From NCBI GenBank assembly GCA_021521415.1, contig JAIQDT010009238.1:1-64000 (forward strand): a stretch of DNA of 64,000 nt. The letters run 5' to 3'. Of the stretch, positions 11,650-21,315 are shown one piece after another. The first letter of the stretch is position 1; the number at the start of each line of letters is the position of its first letter. The translations under genes and the position numbers were made by a program. This stretch comes from Bidens hawaiensis. Taxonomy: Eukaryota; Streptophyta; Magnoliopsida; Asterales; Asteraceae. The notes under the pieces were generated by a model, which saw only the letters and a program-made list of their open reading frames with translations, ran no database searches and had not been told where the DNA came from.

Positions 11650-11868
11650 TATAGAGCAAGGTTAAAATAAGAAGTAAAACTATCCTAAGAAGTGTAAGAA
11701 GTGGTTTTTACCCTTAAAAAAATAAAACACACCGAACTAACAAAATAAAACACACCGAACAAAAAACACACTAACAATATCCACCATCAGATGATCAGAT
11801 CCAACGCCCGATATTACTTCTTACACTTCTTATAAATAACTAATTTCTTATTCTAACCTCACCCTATA
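11650..11868. mobile_element. MITE with (TA)n flanks, about 219 bp
   Basis: Left end GAGCAAGGTTAAAATAAGAA and the inverted right end GGGTGAGGTTAGAATAAGAA are imperfect terminal repeats. Both sides continue inward to AAGAAGTGTAAGAAG / CTTCTTACACTTCTT. Alternating TA tracts border both ends, as in MITEs that target TA microsatellites. No ORF. Confidence 0.6.
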
Positions 11869-11878
11869 TATATATATA

Positions 11879-12094
11879 TATAGGATGAGTATCATTACAG
11901 AACTGCTAAATTGGTTAAGAACTTGAAAGAACTCTTGAAAACTAATGTTTTTTTATAAAAATTTTTATATAAAATATGATAAAACTACTCCTAAATAATG
12001 TTAATATATGAAAAAATTTTAAAAAATGTTTGGTTGTGTAGAGTTCCTAAGAGTTCTTAACTTTTTTAAAGTTCTTAAATGATACTAACCCTAT
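11879..12094. mobile_element. Second MITE with (TA)n flanks, about 216 bp
   Basis: Left end TAGGATGAGTATCATT and inverted right end TAGGGTTAGTATCATT are terminal inverted repeats. Further pairing follows inside (GTTAAGAACTT and AAGTTCTTAA). It sits only about 10 bp from the previous MITE, in the same TA-rich tract, and a long TA run follows. No ORF. Confidence 0.6.
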
Positions 12095-12251
12095 ATATAT
12101 ATATATATATATATATAAAGTATGTTATAACTTAATACTAATGTTTTAATATAAATAAAAAATCAAGTAAACTATTATATATATATATATTTATAAAATT
12201 ACAAATAATAATTATTTAATTATGTTTTCTTAAATCAAAATAATTATTTTA

Positions 12252-12253
12252 TA
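12252..12253. repeat. TA target duplication of Stowaway MITE (left)
   Basis: TA directly before CTCCCTCTGTCCC; the partner TA is at 14618-14619. Confidence 0.7.
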
Positions 12254-12414
12254 CTCCCTCTGTCCCATTATAAGTGTTCTAGTTTGACTTTTCAAGTCTT
12301 TCTTTTGCAATCTTGACCGTAAATATTTTTGTTCGTGCATTATAATACTTGATAAAAATTATATCAATGTAAAATACATTTAAAACCCAATCCATTCATA
12401 TATGTTACATCAAG

Positions 12415-14534
12415 TATTAGCTACCACCTTGATCGTGGAACGCCTCGATGTGCTTTCAAAGTGGATATTCAGAAAGCCTATGACACTGTTGATTGGTCGT
12501 TCTTGAAGAGGATTTTAAATGGTTTTGGGTTTCATCCTAAAATGATCAATTGGATCATGACTTGTGTTACCTCGTCCTCTTTCTCAGTTTCGGTGAACGG
12601 CATTCCGCATGGTTTCTTCGTGGGTAAACGTGGATTGCGTCAAGGGGACCCGTTATCCCCCTATTTATTTACTTTTGTTATGGAGGTTCTCACTCTTATT
12701 TTGAAGCGTAGGGTTCGAAATTCTGGGGGTTTTATTTATCACCCGAATTGTGAAGACTTGGACATTGTTAATTTATGTTTTGCGGATGATCTCTTCATTT
12801 TTCTCCATGCAGATCCGGTGTCAGTTCAAGTTATTATGGGAGGTTTGGAGGAATTTAAGGATGTGTCGGGTTTGGCTCCTAGTTTACCAAAGAGTACTGC
12901 TTTTTTCTGCAATACTCTGAACCATGTCAAACTAGCTATTCTAAATATCTCCCCTTTTGCTGAAGGTAATTTGCCCGTAAAGTATCTTGGTGTACCGCTG
13001 GTTTCTAAAAGTCTTTCTTACAAGGATTGCCGGGTTTTAGTGGATCGTGTTCGAGGAAGGTTAGCTGATTGGAAAAATAAGAGTTTGTCTTTTGCGGGTA
13101 GGCTTCAATTAATTAAATCAGTTATTTCTTCTATGCATATTTATTGGGGTATGATGTTCTTACTTCCGGCTAAATTAATCACTGAAATTGATAAACTCAT
13201 GAGAAGATTCTTATGGTCTAATGGGGATAGTTGTCGGGGAAAAGCTAAAGTGGCTTGGGAGGCTGTATGCCTTCCTAAATCTGAAGGTGGTCTTGGTATT
13301 CGAAGGTTTTCCGAATTTAATGTTGCGCTTTTGTCTGCTCATATATGGAAGTTGCTTAGTAATAAGGAATCTCTTTGGGTCAGATGGATTCATACATATA
13401 AACTGCGGGGTGTAAGTTTCTGGGCTGTCCAAAATCGGGGTAATATGTCTTGGACTTGGAGAAACCTCTTACATATTCGGCAAATGGTGAGACAATTTTT
13501 CTGGTTTCGAATAGGGAACGGTGAATCTACTTATGTCTGGTATGATAACTGGTGTGCTATGCGTCCTCTGATTGATATGGTTTCTACTAGATCAATCCAT
13601 CGGGAGGGTTTTTCGTTATCTGACAAAGTTTCAAATTTGGTTGAAGAGGGCTTTTGGAGGTGGCCGGTTGAATGGAATTCTATTTTTCATTCAGTGCAGT
13701 TTCCTTCAATTCAAAATCATAAAGATGATGAAGTTTGGATCAAAGATTTGAATGGAAAGTTTGTTCAGTTTTCTGTTAAGGATATTTGGCATGCTTTTCG
13801 AACTAAGGATCGCAAGGTCACTTGGTGTAATGTTGTATGGCATCCTAACTGTATTCCAAAGCATGCATTTTTATTGTGGCTGATCATTAAGAATCGATTA
13901 AAAACTCAGGATAAGGTGAGGTATTGGGAGACCCGAACTGATGTCAGCCAGGTATGTCCGTTTTGTGATTCTCAACCCGATTCTCATGATCATCTATTCT
14001 TTCGATGCTCGTTTTCGCTTAAAGTCTGGAAAGGTGTTTGTGATTTTGCTAAGATTGAGTCCTATTCTGATTTTTGGGGGGATATCTTGGTGAAATACGA
14101 GTCTCTTACTTCTTGTAAAGCGGCGGATGTGGTTACTGCTAAACTTGTTTTAGCTGCGTGTTGCTACTTGATTTGGCAGGAAAGGAATTTAAGACTATTC
14201 AAAAATCAAAAGAGGGATTGCAATCAGATCATTGAAGCGGTAGTGGGCATTGTCAGATTGAAACTTCTCTCGAGTCGGTTACGTTCGGGCTCAAGGAAGT
14301 GGATGGAAGTTTGGAAGCTGCCTAATGCTACGTTGGAAGTCTAATGTTTATTTGGTTTTCTTGTAGTTTTATGGGCTGTGTTTAGTGTGTTTTGGACTAG
14401 CGAGTGGTATGCCTCTCGTCTAGTTTGTGGTTGTGTTTTTTTGTTGCCGTTTTGATACTCTGTCATTACGCCAGTTTTTAATTTTAATATAGCCTGGGTA
14501 ACCCCCTTTTACCCAAAAAAAAAAAAAAAAAAAC
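12415..14534 (+). mobile_element. 5'-truncated L1-like LINE
   Basis: The element begins inside the RT domain, runs through the end of ORF2 and a short 3' UTR, and ends in TTTTACCC followed by an A-run at 14514-14532. Truncation at the 5' side and the poly-A tail are hallmarks of target-primed reverse transcription. The 3' end motif (TTTACCC plus A-run) is shared with the LINE at 41812-44345. The left boundary is approximate, and I could not define a target duplication. Confidence 0.8.
12461..14344 (+). pseudogene. LINE ORF2 C-terminal fragment (RT plus zf-RVT)
   Basis: A 627-codon open frame encoding the later part of a plant L1 reverse transcriptase. Visible blocks are AFKVDIQKAYDTVDW (first catalytic Asp), GLRQGDPLSPYLFTFVME, the catalytic FADD in NLCFADDLFIF, and KYLGVPLVSK. 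The zinc-binding zf-RVT module follows near the C-terminus (CPFCDSQPDSHDHLFFRC). The frame is already open upstream of the first Met, so 12461 is not a true start. The apurinic endonuclease domain and the first RT motifs are missing, which makes this a dead-on-arrival copy even though the remaining frame is intact. It resembles the ORF at 42004-44340. Confidence 0.9.
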
Positions 14535-14617
14535 ACAAACAAAAATATTATCGATCAAAGTTAAACAAGAAAGACTTGAAAAGTCAAAATAGGACACTTA
14601 TAATGGGACGGAGGGAG

Positions 14618-14619
14618 TA
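14618..14619. repeat. TA target duplication of Stowaway MITE (right)
   Basis: TA directly after GGGACGGAGGGAG. Confidence 0.7.
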
Positions 14620-15377
14620 TAATAAAACCTCATATATATTATTATATTTAACTAGTTGTAATAAATCTTTATTTAGCGTATTCGTTTGCTCTCGTTTCTT
14701 TTAGGCTTTAACGTTCGCGTGTGACTTTTCCCGCCTTCTCATTATCTTAATCATCTTTTGTTCGTCTTTGAGGTGAGTACCACATTCCCCCCTTTTACTT
14801 GTTTTTCACGTTTTGGGGACATATGCGTAAATTATATTTCTTATATATACTTATACTCAAAACTGCAACTATTGTCTTATGTGTTAACAACTTATACCTT
14901 ACATGTTTATGTGCTAACTTGCTCTATATGCTTCCGCATTTGGAGAGGCCCAACATAATCTCAGTCTAGTATGATCATACGCCAGTCGATAGCCTTTGTG
15001 TTTCTCGACATCTCAGTTAGACTTGCTCATTTGGTTAATTTTTTATTCTCATATGACCTGTTGCAATACTTATTTTTATATATATACCATATGTACATTT
15101 AAACTGGTGTGTTGCTCACTCAACATGTGTTGTTGACAAAATTATATTTTTATACACATATCCAGGTTATCGTATGAATTTAATGCAGGTTGGTGAAGAC
15201 TTAGTGAAGAATTTAAGTTGTATTGTTGTATAATTATGGATTATGTATTTGTTTGTATTTGAAAACTTAATTAAATTATTAGATATTGTCATTTAAATAA
15301 TGTTGCATGATAGTAACCATGAGAACTCTGGCAATCAGTTACGCCCCGGCATTTCCGCCGTTGGTTGGGGTGTGACA

Positions 15378-15382
15378 AAAGC
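15378..15382. repeat. Target site duplication AAAGC (right)
   Basis: Second copy of the 5-bp duplication of the solo LTR. Confidence 0.85.
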
Positions 15383-15512
15383 TGGGTCAATGCTATGGAA
15401 GAGGAGTTATTACAGTTTGAAAAACTGGGAGTGTGGAGACTTTTTGATCTACCTGGTGACAAAAGATGTATAAATACCAAAAGGGTCTTCAAGTGTAAAC
15501 AAGACAAAACCA
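15378..15512 (+). pseudogene. Reverse transcriptase segment 2 of copia A
   Basis: Encodes SWVNAMEEELLQFEKLGVW and INTKRVFKCKQDKT, the conserved start of copia RT. It continues in order from the segment that ends at 10600. The frame stops matching at about 15512, where sequence of the small LTR element begins. Confidence 0.8.
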
Positions 15513-15515
15513 GAT

Positions 15516-15655
15516 TTCATATACGGTCATGTGAACATATGCGCTGGTCATGATCATATCCGCTGCCTATGATTTTCGCAAAACTCGTTTTTACATTTTA
15601 ACACTACTATCAACCGACCTTTAACAAGACGAAAGCGAAAGATGTTTCGTGTACC
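15516..15655 (-). repeat. Partial LTR copy (140 bp) of the small element
   Basis: Nearly identical to 16792-16938. Both contain CGGTCATGTGAACA, ATCATATCCGCTGCC and the terminus TGTTGGTACACGAAAC on the minus strand. Confidence 0.8.
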
Positions 15656-15718
15656 AACAGACTCCACCTAGGATTTTGCTTCGTCTTGTTTGTTTAAACG
15701 CTTGACATTTTCGAACCT

Positions 15719-15961
15719 TCAAGAATAATAGTTTAAACTTGGTCGTCTAAAATAAAATCTTCGAAACATCTCTAAACATTCATCCGCATTACTATCGCAT
15801 TCTGTTTCTTCGTTTGTTAAGATCTTACCTTCCACACGCATCGCTAAATCATTAATATGTAAGTGAGGACAACTCATAATGTTCTCGTCTATGTTCTTCT
15901 TCAACGTGAACACACGTATATGTCGAGTCTCATACCCGAACATATAATCATGTAGAACCAA
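15719..15961 (-). CDS. Unrecognised 80-codon ORF in a small LTR element
   Basis: The frame starts with Met about 240 nt after the PBS and stops about 55 nt before the second polypurine tract, so it fills the coding position of this element. The product has no zinc knuckle, protease, integrase or RT motif and does not look like the gag proteins in this window. It is mixed charged, with Arg-rich blocks (GYETRHIRVFTLKK, RRFYFRRPS) and an acidic middle (NEETECDSNADECLEM). I do not recognise it. It could be a remnant of an unrelated gag, a captured host fragment, or a chance frame. Confidence 0.35.
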   Translation of the reverse strand: MVLHDYMFGYETRHIRVFTLKKNIDENIMSCPHLHINDLAMRVEGKILTNEETECDSNADECLEMFRRFYFRRPSLNYYS

Positions 15962-16200
15962 ATGATATATAAATCATGTACTTACTTATATATGGATTAT
16001 AGATGTTGATATATTCATGTAAAGATAAGATATAAACATTTAATACTTTTAATCTTCAACCTCCATTGATATGACATCATCAAGCTTCTACCTCCATCGA
16101 TATGTCATCATCAAGCTTCGGTTTACAACGACACAAAATGCATAAAAATGATAGAAACGAGATAAACATCAAGTTTCTCAAGTAGAATTGGGGCAATACG

Positions 16201-16212
16201 GCTCTGATACCA
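16201..16212 (-). other. Primer binding site of the small LTR element
   Basis: Minus strand TGGTATCAGAGC, an exact match to the common plant initiator-Met-tRNA PBS. It lies 2 nt from the LTR end at 16215. Confidence 0.85.
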
Positions 16213-16214
16213 AT

Positions 16215-16938
16215 TAAAAGTTCATGACCGGGATCGGAATCATGTTTCGACGTTTACGAACAACTGATTCAACTTTTTAATGTACTGAGCATAAATAGGT
16301 ACAATATGAAAAACACGATAGATATCTCGTTTAAGCTCAAATTTTATTGATAGTAGTGAATTACAAAATATATGACAATTACGTACATGAGCTTGACTGG
16401 ATCAGAAAATATAACAATAAGAGAAAAATGATCCAGAAGCTTACCAAATGAAACTAACAAACTATTTATAGTGCAGCATCTAACTTGCGTATAAGTGCAT
16501 TGACATCCGTATATGTCCAAGTTGATATCACGTATATGTTCACCAATAATATACGGCCACAAGACAATGTATCAGTCCATTATATCAATCTAAATGTGGA
16601 AAACCGTAGCCGTGGAAGTCATTATCGATGCATTACAACATATCTATCAATCAATATGTGGAGAAAAGAAGCCGTATCCTCCACATACATATACGGGACC
16701 AGCTTGTCACCAACGTTTATGTCCAAAATCCAGCAACGTATATGACAATATAACCTGTATAAGATAGTTACACGGATCCTACATTAACGGATATCATATA
16801 CGGTCATGTGAACACATGCGCTGGTCATGATCATATCCGCTGCCTATGATTTTCGCAAAACGTGTTTTTACGTTTTAACACTACTATTAACTGACCTTTA
16901 ACAAGACGAAAGAGAAAGAACGTTTCGTGTACCAACAG
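16215..16938 (-). repeat. LTR of the small element (724 bp)
   Basis: On the minus strand it starts TGTTGGTACACG and ends ACTTTTA just before the PBS (copy B ends ACTTTCA at the same position). It contains many ATATACGG/CGTATATG motifs (16500-16800), as do the LTRs and leaders of copies A and B, which suggests the same broad family. Confidence 0.7.
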
Positions 16939-16949
16939 ACTCCCCCTCG

Positions 16950-17475
16950 GATTGGTGGTGGTTCTTGGATTTAACCAATGGGAAGGAACATACTATAATG
17001 AAGTCTACGCTCCCGTGGCCAGACTTGAAGCAATCAGAATATTATTAGATTTTGCATCATGGAAAGGATTCAAGGTTTATCAGCTAGATGTGAAGTCTGC
17101 TTTCCTTAATGAAATATTGGGTGAAAAAGTCTATATGGGACAATCACAGGGGTTTGTTGATCCGATCCACAAAGACAAGGTGTACTTGCTCGACAAAGCT
17201 CTTTATGGATTACATCAAGCCCCGAGAGCTTGGAAACATTGTCTCAACATTTGTTAGACAATAGATTTGTTTGTGGTAACGTTGATTGTACACTCTTCAC
17301 GAAGGAAGTAGATGGTCATTTACTGATAGTCCAGGTCTACGCTGACGATATCATCTTTGGTTCAACAAACGATCATCTGTGCAAGGAATTTGAGGATGTG
17401 ATGAAATCGAAATTCGAGATGAGCGCAATGGGAGAATTGAAGTTTTTCTTGGGATTACAAGTCGAACGGCTATGA
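16950..17475 (+). pseudogene. Reverse transcriptase segment 3 of copia A
   Basis: RT core. It includes WEGTYYNEVYAPVARLEAI, then YQLDVKSAFLNE (first catalytic Asp region), KALYGLHQAPRAW, and after a frame shift near 17250 the catalytic box VYADDIIFGSTN (YADD). It ends in ELKFFLGLQVE. The frameshift and the two upstream insertions make it non-functional. Confidence 0.9.
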
Positions 17476-18060
17476 TGGTATCTTTATACATCAGACGAAG
17501 TATGTCAATGATATCCTAGAGAAGTTCAATATGGTTGACTCAACACCAATCAGCACTCCTGTTCTTCTTAATCATGGAATCGGTCCTGATCCCACCGGGG
17601 AGAAGGTTTATGAGATGCTTTACCATTCCATGATTGGCTCTCTCATGTATCTCATCGCATCAAGGCCAGACATCATGTATCCTACCTGTTTATGCGCCCG
17701 ATATCAATCCAATCCAAAAGTCTCTCACCTGACGTTGGTGAAGCGGATACTTCAGTATCTACAGGGATGTCCAGGGGTCGGTCTTTGGTATCCAAGAGAT
17801 GATGTTTTTGAGCTAAGATCCTATTCTGATTCAGATTATGGAAGCTGCAAGCTAAATGCTAAGTCTACCACAGTCGGCTGTCAAGTTTTTGGTAGCAGGT
17901 TGGTGACATGGCAATATAAGAAGCAGACAACTGTATCGCTCTCTACCTGTGAAGCTGAGTACGTGGCTTCATCTAGTTGCTGTTCTCAGGTTCTATGGAT
18001 TCAACAGTAGATGTGCGATTATGGTTTGAATTTTCTTACTACTTTATGTAGATAACACTG
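17476..18060 (+). pseudogene. RNase H region of copia A
   Basis: Contains MIGSLMYLIASRPDIMY (RT thumb/connection), ARYQSNPKVSHLT, and the RNase H blocks SYSDSDYGSCK, STCEAEYVASSSC and QVLWIQQ, followed by a stop. The usual C-terminal part (DNTAAI..., HIEIRYHFIRD) is degenerate at 18050-18250. Confidence 0.85.
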
Positions 18061-18386
18061 CTGTATCTCCGTAACAAAAAACCCGGTAAATCACTCTAAA
18101 AATAAACATATAGATATATGGTATCACTTCATTCATGATTGCTACGAAAAGAAGTTGGTAACCATAGACAAAATTCACACCGACGAACAAAAAGTCGATC
18201 TTTTTACTATAGCTTTCGATAAAAAACAGATTTTTGTATTTGTTGGGGTTTAATGGTATTAAGGATTTGGGAGGTGGGAAAGAGTGTGATCCCGAGGTTA
18301 TGGATTCCGACCTGGTGTAACCATTCATCAAGGTTACGTTTCTTTGTATATATTCTATCAAAATTTTGCAAATAGTTTTTGGTTTT

Positions 18387-18395
18387 AGGGGGAGA
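18387..18395 (+). other. Polypurine tract 1 after pol (copia A)
   Basis: AGGGGGAGA about 65 nt after the pol end (TGGATTCCGACCTGGTGTAA at 18300-18319). No LTR follows directly. The same tract occurs after pol in copy B (23276-23290). Confidence 0.5.
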
Positions 18396-18399
18396 AATG

Positions 18400-20895
18400 G
18401 TTTGGGGTAATACAAAACATTTTAAAAATCTTAAAATTCAAAAACATTGAAAAAGGTGAAAAATTCAAAAACAATAGATACTGCACCTCAAAACGAGTTT
18501 TGAAGCATAAAAGGAAAATGATAGTACATTGATCTTCTTGTTCCAAGTACTGTTAAATTAAGTATAAAAGTCTATTGCTTAATGTTCAGTGCATTTGTAG
18601 GCTTTAAAACAAACAATAGAATAAGTTATATAAACCTAACTAGCCATATTGAAATATGGGTTAGAATTCTAGCATTTAGTCTTGGTAATGAGGCATAATT
18701 GTAATAGCCTGCAATACTCAAGCCTTGTGTTTCGGTAGATCACCAAAAATAAAGAATTAATAAAAGTGTTTTAAGCATCTGGTATATAATCTACACTTCA
18801 ACGATGTATGGTTTTATAACCTTAATTATTGTATTGATGGGATGCTTTAAGTTTTTGGAACCATTAGGTCTTTATGCGATTTATCATATCGGTGAATATT
18901 TAAAATGTGCTTAAAGAGTGAACCCTGAAAATTCATTAAACTTGATCACTTTGTACTTAGTACAACTTACACTACTGATCTGATCAAACACGCTGTTAGT
19001 CATACATTATCCCCTTGATCGCATCTTATTACCATTAAGAAACACACCACAAGGGCCACAATGTCTGCAAGCCGACAGATGAAATCATGCATACTCATCC
19101 ATGGTAAAGGAAACTTAGGGTATTGCTTGATAACAGGGGTATGCCTTGTTGTGGAACGTTGTTTCTAACATTTCAAAATCAAAAAGTTTAAAAATGTTTT
19201 GATCTGTTGATTCTAAGGTTTACGTCAATTTGGGGTGTCATGGTAAAAATCAAATTAAGCCTGAATCAAGATTAGAATCTGATCACTATCTGATATTGTG
19301 TGCTTAATTGAACATTAATCATATCACTAATGTCTCGAATATTTTGTTTAAAAGTTTATGTGGACAACAATACCAATGACTGACCTAACATCAGACATAA
19401 TAAAGCTGAAATATATAACCGTGATGGAAGAACAAATAGATCAATATGAGTCCTTGCTCAACTCACAAAAATAAGTTTCTTACTGCTCATGTTTTATTGT
19501 TTGCAAATAGTGTTTTGAAAAAATTTGTTTTGTTTACAGTTATCGAAAACCAAAGAGATTTTACATTTCTATATTATTTTCGACTTTGGTAAATGATTAA
19601 TCGGGTTTGGAGATCCCAGAATCTGAATCAATTGTTTGTTTATGTTAAAATTTTTTCAAAATGGGATTAAATGTTAAAGAATTTATTCAAGGTCATTAAC
19701 TTGGACTTGATTGGATTCAAAAGTGTGGATTTTATGTTTTGATATGTTTTACTTACATGTCAAGCGGATATGTATTAAACATGGAGTATATGTTTTTATT
19801 ACATATACGACGTAAAAGTTTAACACATATACGGTGTATATTTCAAACATATACAACAGATAAGTATATTCTACTTATAAGGGCGTATATGTTTGAGATA
19901 TATAGATATTTTCTGTTAAACAAACATAATAGAGTTTAGAAGTATCTAGTGGATCTACTGTAAACGGGATTTTCGAGAATGGCCGACAAACTAATAGTTT
20001 TAGAATTAATACTCAGTTATGGCTATTATGTTAGCTGCAATTCAGCTTAAACTCTTACAAAACTATCAATCATAAATTTCTAATAACATCTGTTTTGAGT
20101 CGGTTATACTACAATTCAGGTATGTTAATGTCTACCCAATGCATTTCTCATATATTGTATTACGTGAATGTTGAAAAATTGGATAAAATCAGAAAGGTCT
20201 TTGAAAACTCGAAATTGAACTGTTGAAGCTGTATTTTTGATTGATTTGACTGTTGAAGTTGTATTTTTGATTGATTTGGTAACTAAAATGATGTATTTTG
20301 AGTCATGTTGATGATATTTGATCTTATTTGTTGATAATCATTGTTATATTATAAAGTCAACGTATTATGAAAAAGTCAAAATTAAGGTGTTTGAAAAGTC
20401 AAAATTAACGATTGTGTGCGGAATCTTTGATTAATATATTCAAGGCCATATTCAGATATTCATTGTTTGTGTGTGAAATTGCAGATGGTTTGGTCTAAAG
20501 AAGTTGATGATTCAAATGATGATGATTCGAATGATGATGTAGATGTTGTTTACTCAAGGATTTGCAAGGAAAGGACGATATGATTGTTACAAGATTCCAT
20601 TTCAAGTCTAATTTCCACAAGATGGAGGATTAATTCTCATTATATAATCTATTAGAATATAGGATAGAAGGTTGGAATATATGATGGTGTTCTTTTGTCA
20701 CTATACTAGATTCGACCAAGGTCAACCGAATGAATCTTCGGATGCCTGGGGTGATGTCAAGCAGCCATGGCTAATTTGATAGATCCAAATTTTGAAGTTT
20801 ATATGACCAAGGTCTATTAAAGAAACTAGGTGTACATAATGGGTAAAAAGTTTTTGATATGACAGAATGACGATTACAAGTATCTAGCATCATTC
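18400..20895 (+). other. Extra region between pol and 3' LTR of copia A
   Basis: About 2.5 kb without a clear frame. Parts at 18420-19160 match, in opposite orientation, the spacer 22500-23270 downstream of pol in copy B, for example the segment around GGGTATTGCTTGATAACAGG at 19118. This is therefore a real part of the element family and not an insertion. A small remnant at 20485-20583 starts with MVWSKEVDDSNDDDSND after a TTGCAG and may be the start of the degenerate extra ORF. Otherwise I see nothing coding. Confidence 0.5.
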
Positions 20896-20904
20896 AAGGA
20901 GGAG
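20896..20904 (+). other. Polypurine tract 2, copia A
   Basis: AAGGAGGAG two bases before the TGTTAG start of the 3' LTR; the expected position for priming plus-strand DNA. Confidence 0.7.
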
Positions 20905-20906
20905 TT

Positions 20907-21310
20907 TGTTAGAGCAAAATGTCTAATGCTAGATCTTATAGGATTAACGAGCTGGTTTTTGGTCATTATAGATTGTTAAGGACGTATAAGTTTGTTCCCA
21001 ACATATAAGTCTTATACGCTTGTATAATAAATGTTGTAGGCTTATACGCCCATAGGCCATCATGTATAAGTAGGTCGAACTTTGTCATATTTTATAATCT
21101 TTGAAGAAATATTTTGAAAATCACGTGTACTCTCTGACATTGTTATATATATTCAAGAGTGATTGTTGAGATGAACTGTTATGCGTTTGATTCCTTTGCT
21201 ATTTGTTTCCGCCTTATAGCTTAGTATAGTAAACATAACTTATTCGGTCCATGTCGTATTGCATTTGCTTGTATACTATGACATCTTATGATCTGGAATC
21301 CGGTCTTTCA
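20907..21310 (+). repeat. 3' LTR of copia A (404 bp)
   Basis: Starts TGTTAGAGCAAAATGTCTAA and ends GGTCTTTCA. The start aligns with the copy B LTR (TGTTAATACATAATGTCTAA, minus strand at 40368), and both end in CTTTCA. The U3 part (20968-21075) carries repeated CTTATACG and GTATAAG motifs. The 3' flank is copy B. Confidence 0.75.
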
Positions 21311-21315
21311 CTTTC

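Larger units (their letters stand above)
12254..14617. mobile_element. Stowaway-type MITE, split by a LINE
   Basis: Left terminus CTCCCTCTGTCCCATTATAA and inverted right terminus CTCCCTCCGTCCCATTATAA are the classical plant Stowaway (Tc1/mariner) ends, and TA flanks both. The next bases also pair (GACTTTTCAAGTC on the left, GACTTGAAAAGTC on the right). About 247 bp belongs to the MITE; the rest is the LINE inserted near its middle. Confidence 0.85.
10606..15377 (+). mobile_element. Solo gypsy-type LTR inserted in copia A RT
   Basis: It begins TGTAACAACTCGGG and ends GTTGGGGTGTGACA, with a perfect 5-bp duplication AAAGC at both ends. The ends resemble those of the complete gypsy in this window (TGTAACGATT...GGGGTGTTACA). 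Orientation is therefore plus. No gag or pol of its own is present, so it is read as a solo LTR formed by LTR-LTR recombination. Of its 4772 bp about half is later insertions: two TA-flanked MITEs, a Stowaway MITE and a LINE. Without the MITE-LINE block about 2.4 kb remains. Confidence 0.75.
15513..16949 (-). mobile_element. Small non-autonomous LTR element (partial LTR, ORF, PBS, LTR)
   Basis: On the minus strand, in order: a polypurine tract CCGAGGGGGAGTC (16938-16950), an LTR starting TGTTGGTACACGAAACG (16938 down to 16215), a PBS (16201-16212), about 230 nt of leader, an 80-codon ORF (15961-15719), a second polypurine tract CCTAGGTGGAGTC, and the first 140 bp of another LTR copy (15655-15516). 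It interrupts copia A RT, which resumes at 16950. There is no gag or pol, so it can only have moved in trans. No target duplication is visible, and the left LTR is truncated. Confidence 0.65.
6283..21310 (+). mobile_element. Copia element A (SIRE/Maximus type), degenerate, with nested insertions
   Basis: Order on the plus strand: partial gag, protease, GAG-pre-integrase, integrase, reverse transcriptase, RNase H, a first polypurine tract, about 2.5 kb of extra sequence, a second polypurine tract and a 3' LTR. The 5' LTR, PBS and start of gag are missing because the element begins abruptly after the gypsy-type LTR end at 6282. RT is split by the solo LTR at 10606-15377 and by the small LTR element at 15513-16949. 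Many stops and frameshifts make it inactive. Its right neighbour, from about 21316, is the extra-ORF region of copia B, so A probably inserted into B. Confidence 0.8.

Noticed and set aside
19739..19939. 66-codon frame in the extra region of copia A
   Set aside because: Made of reiterated ATATACG motifs and not conserved with copy B.
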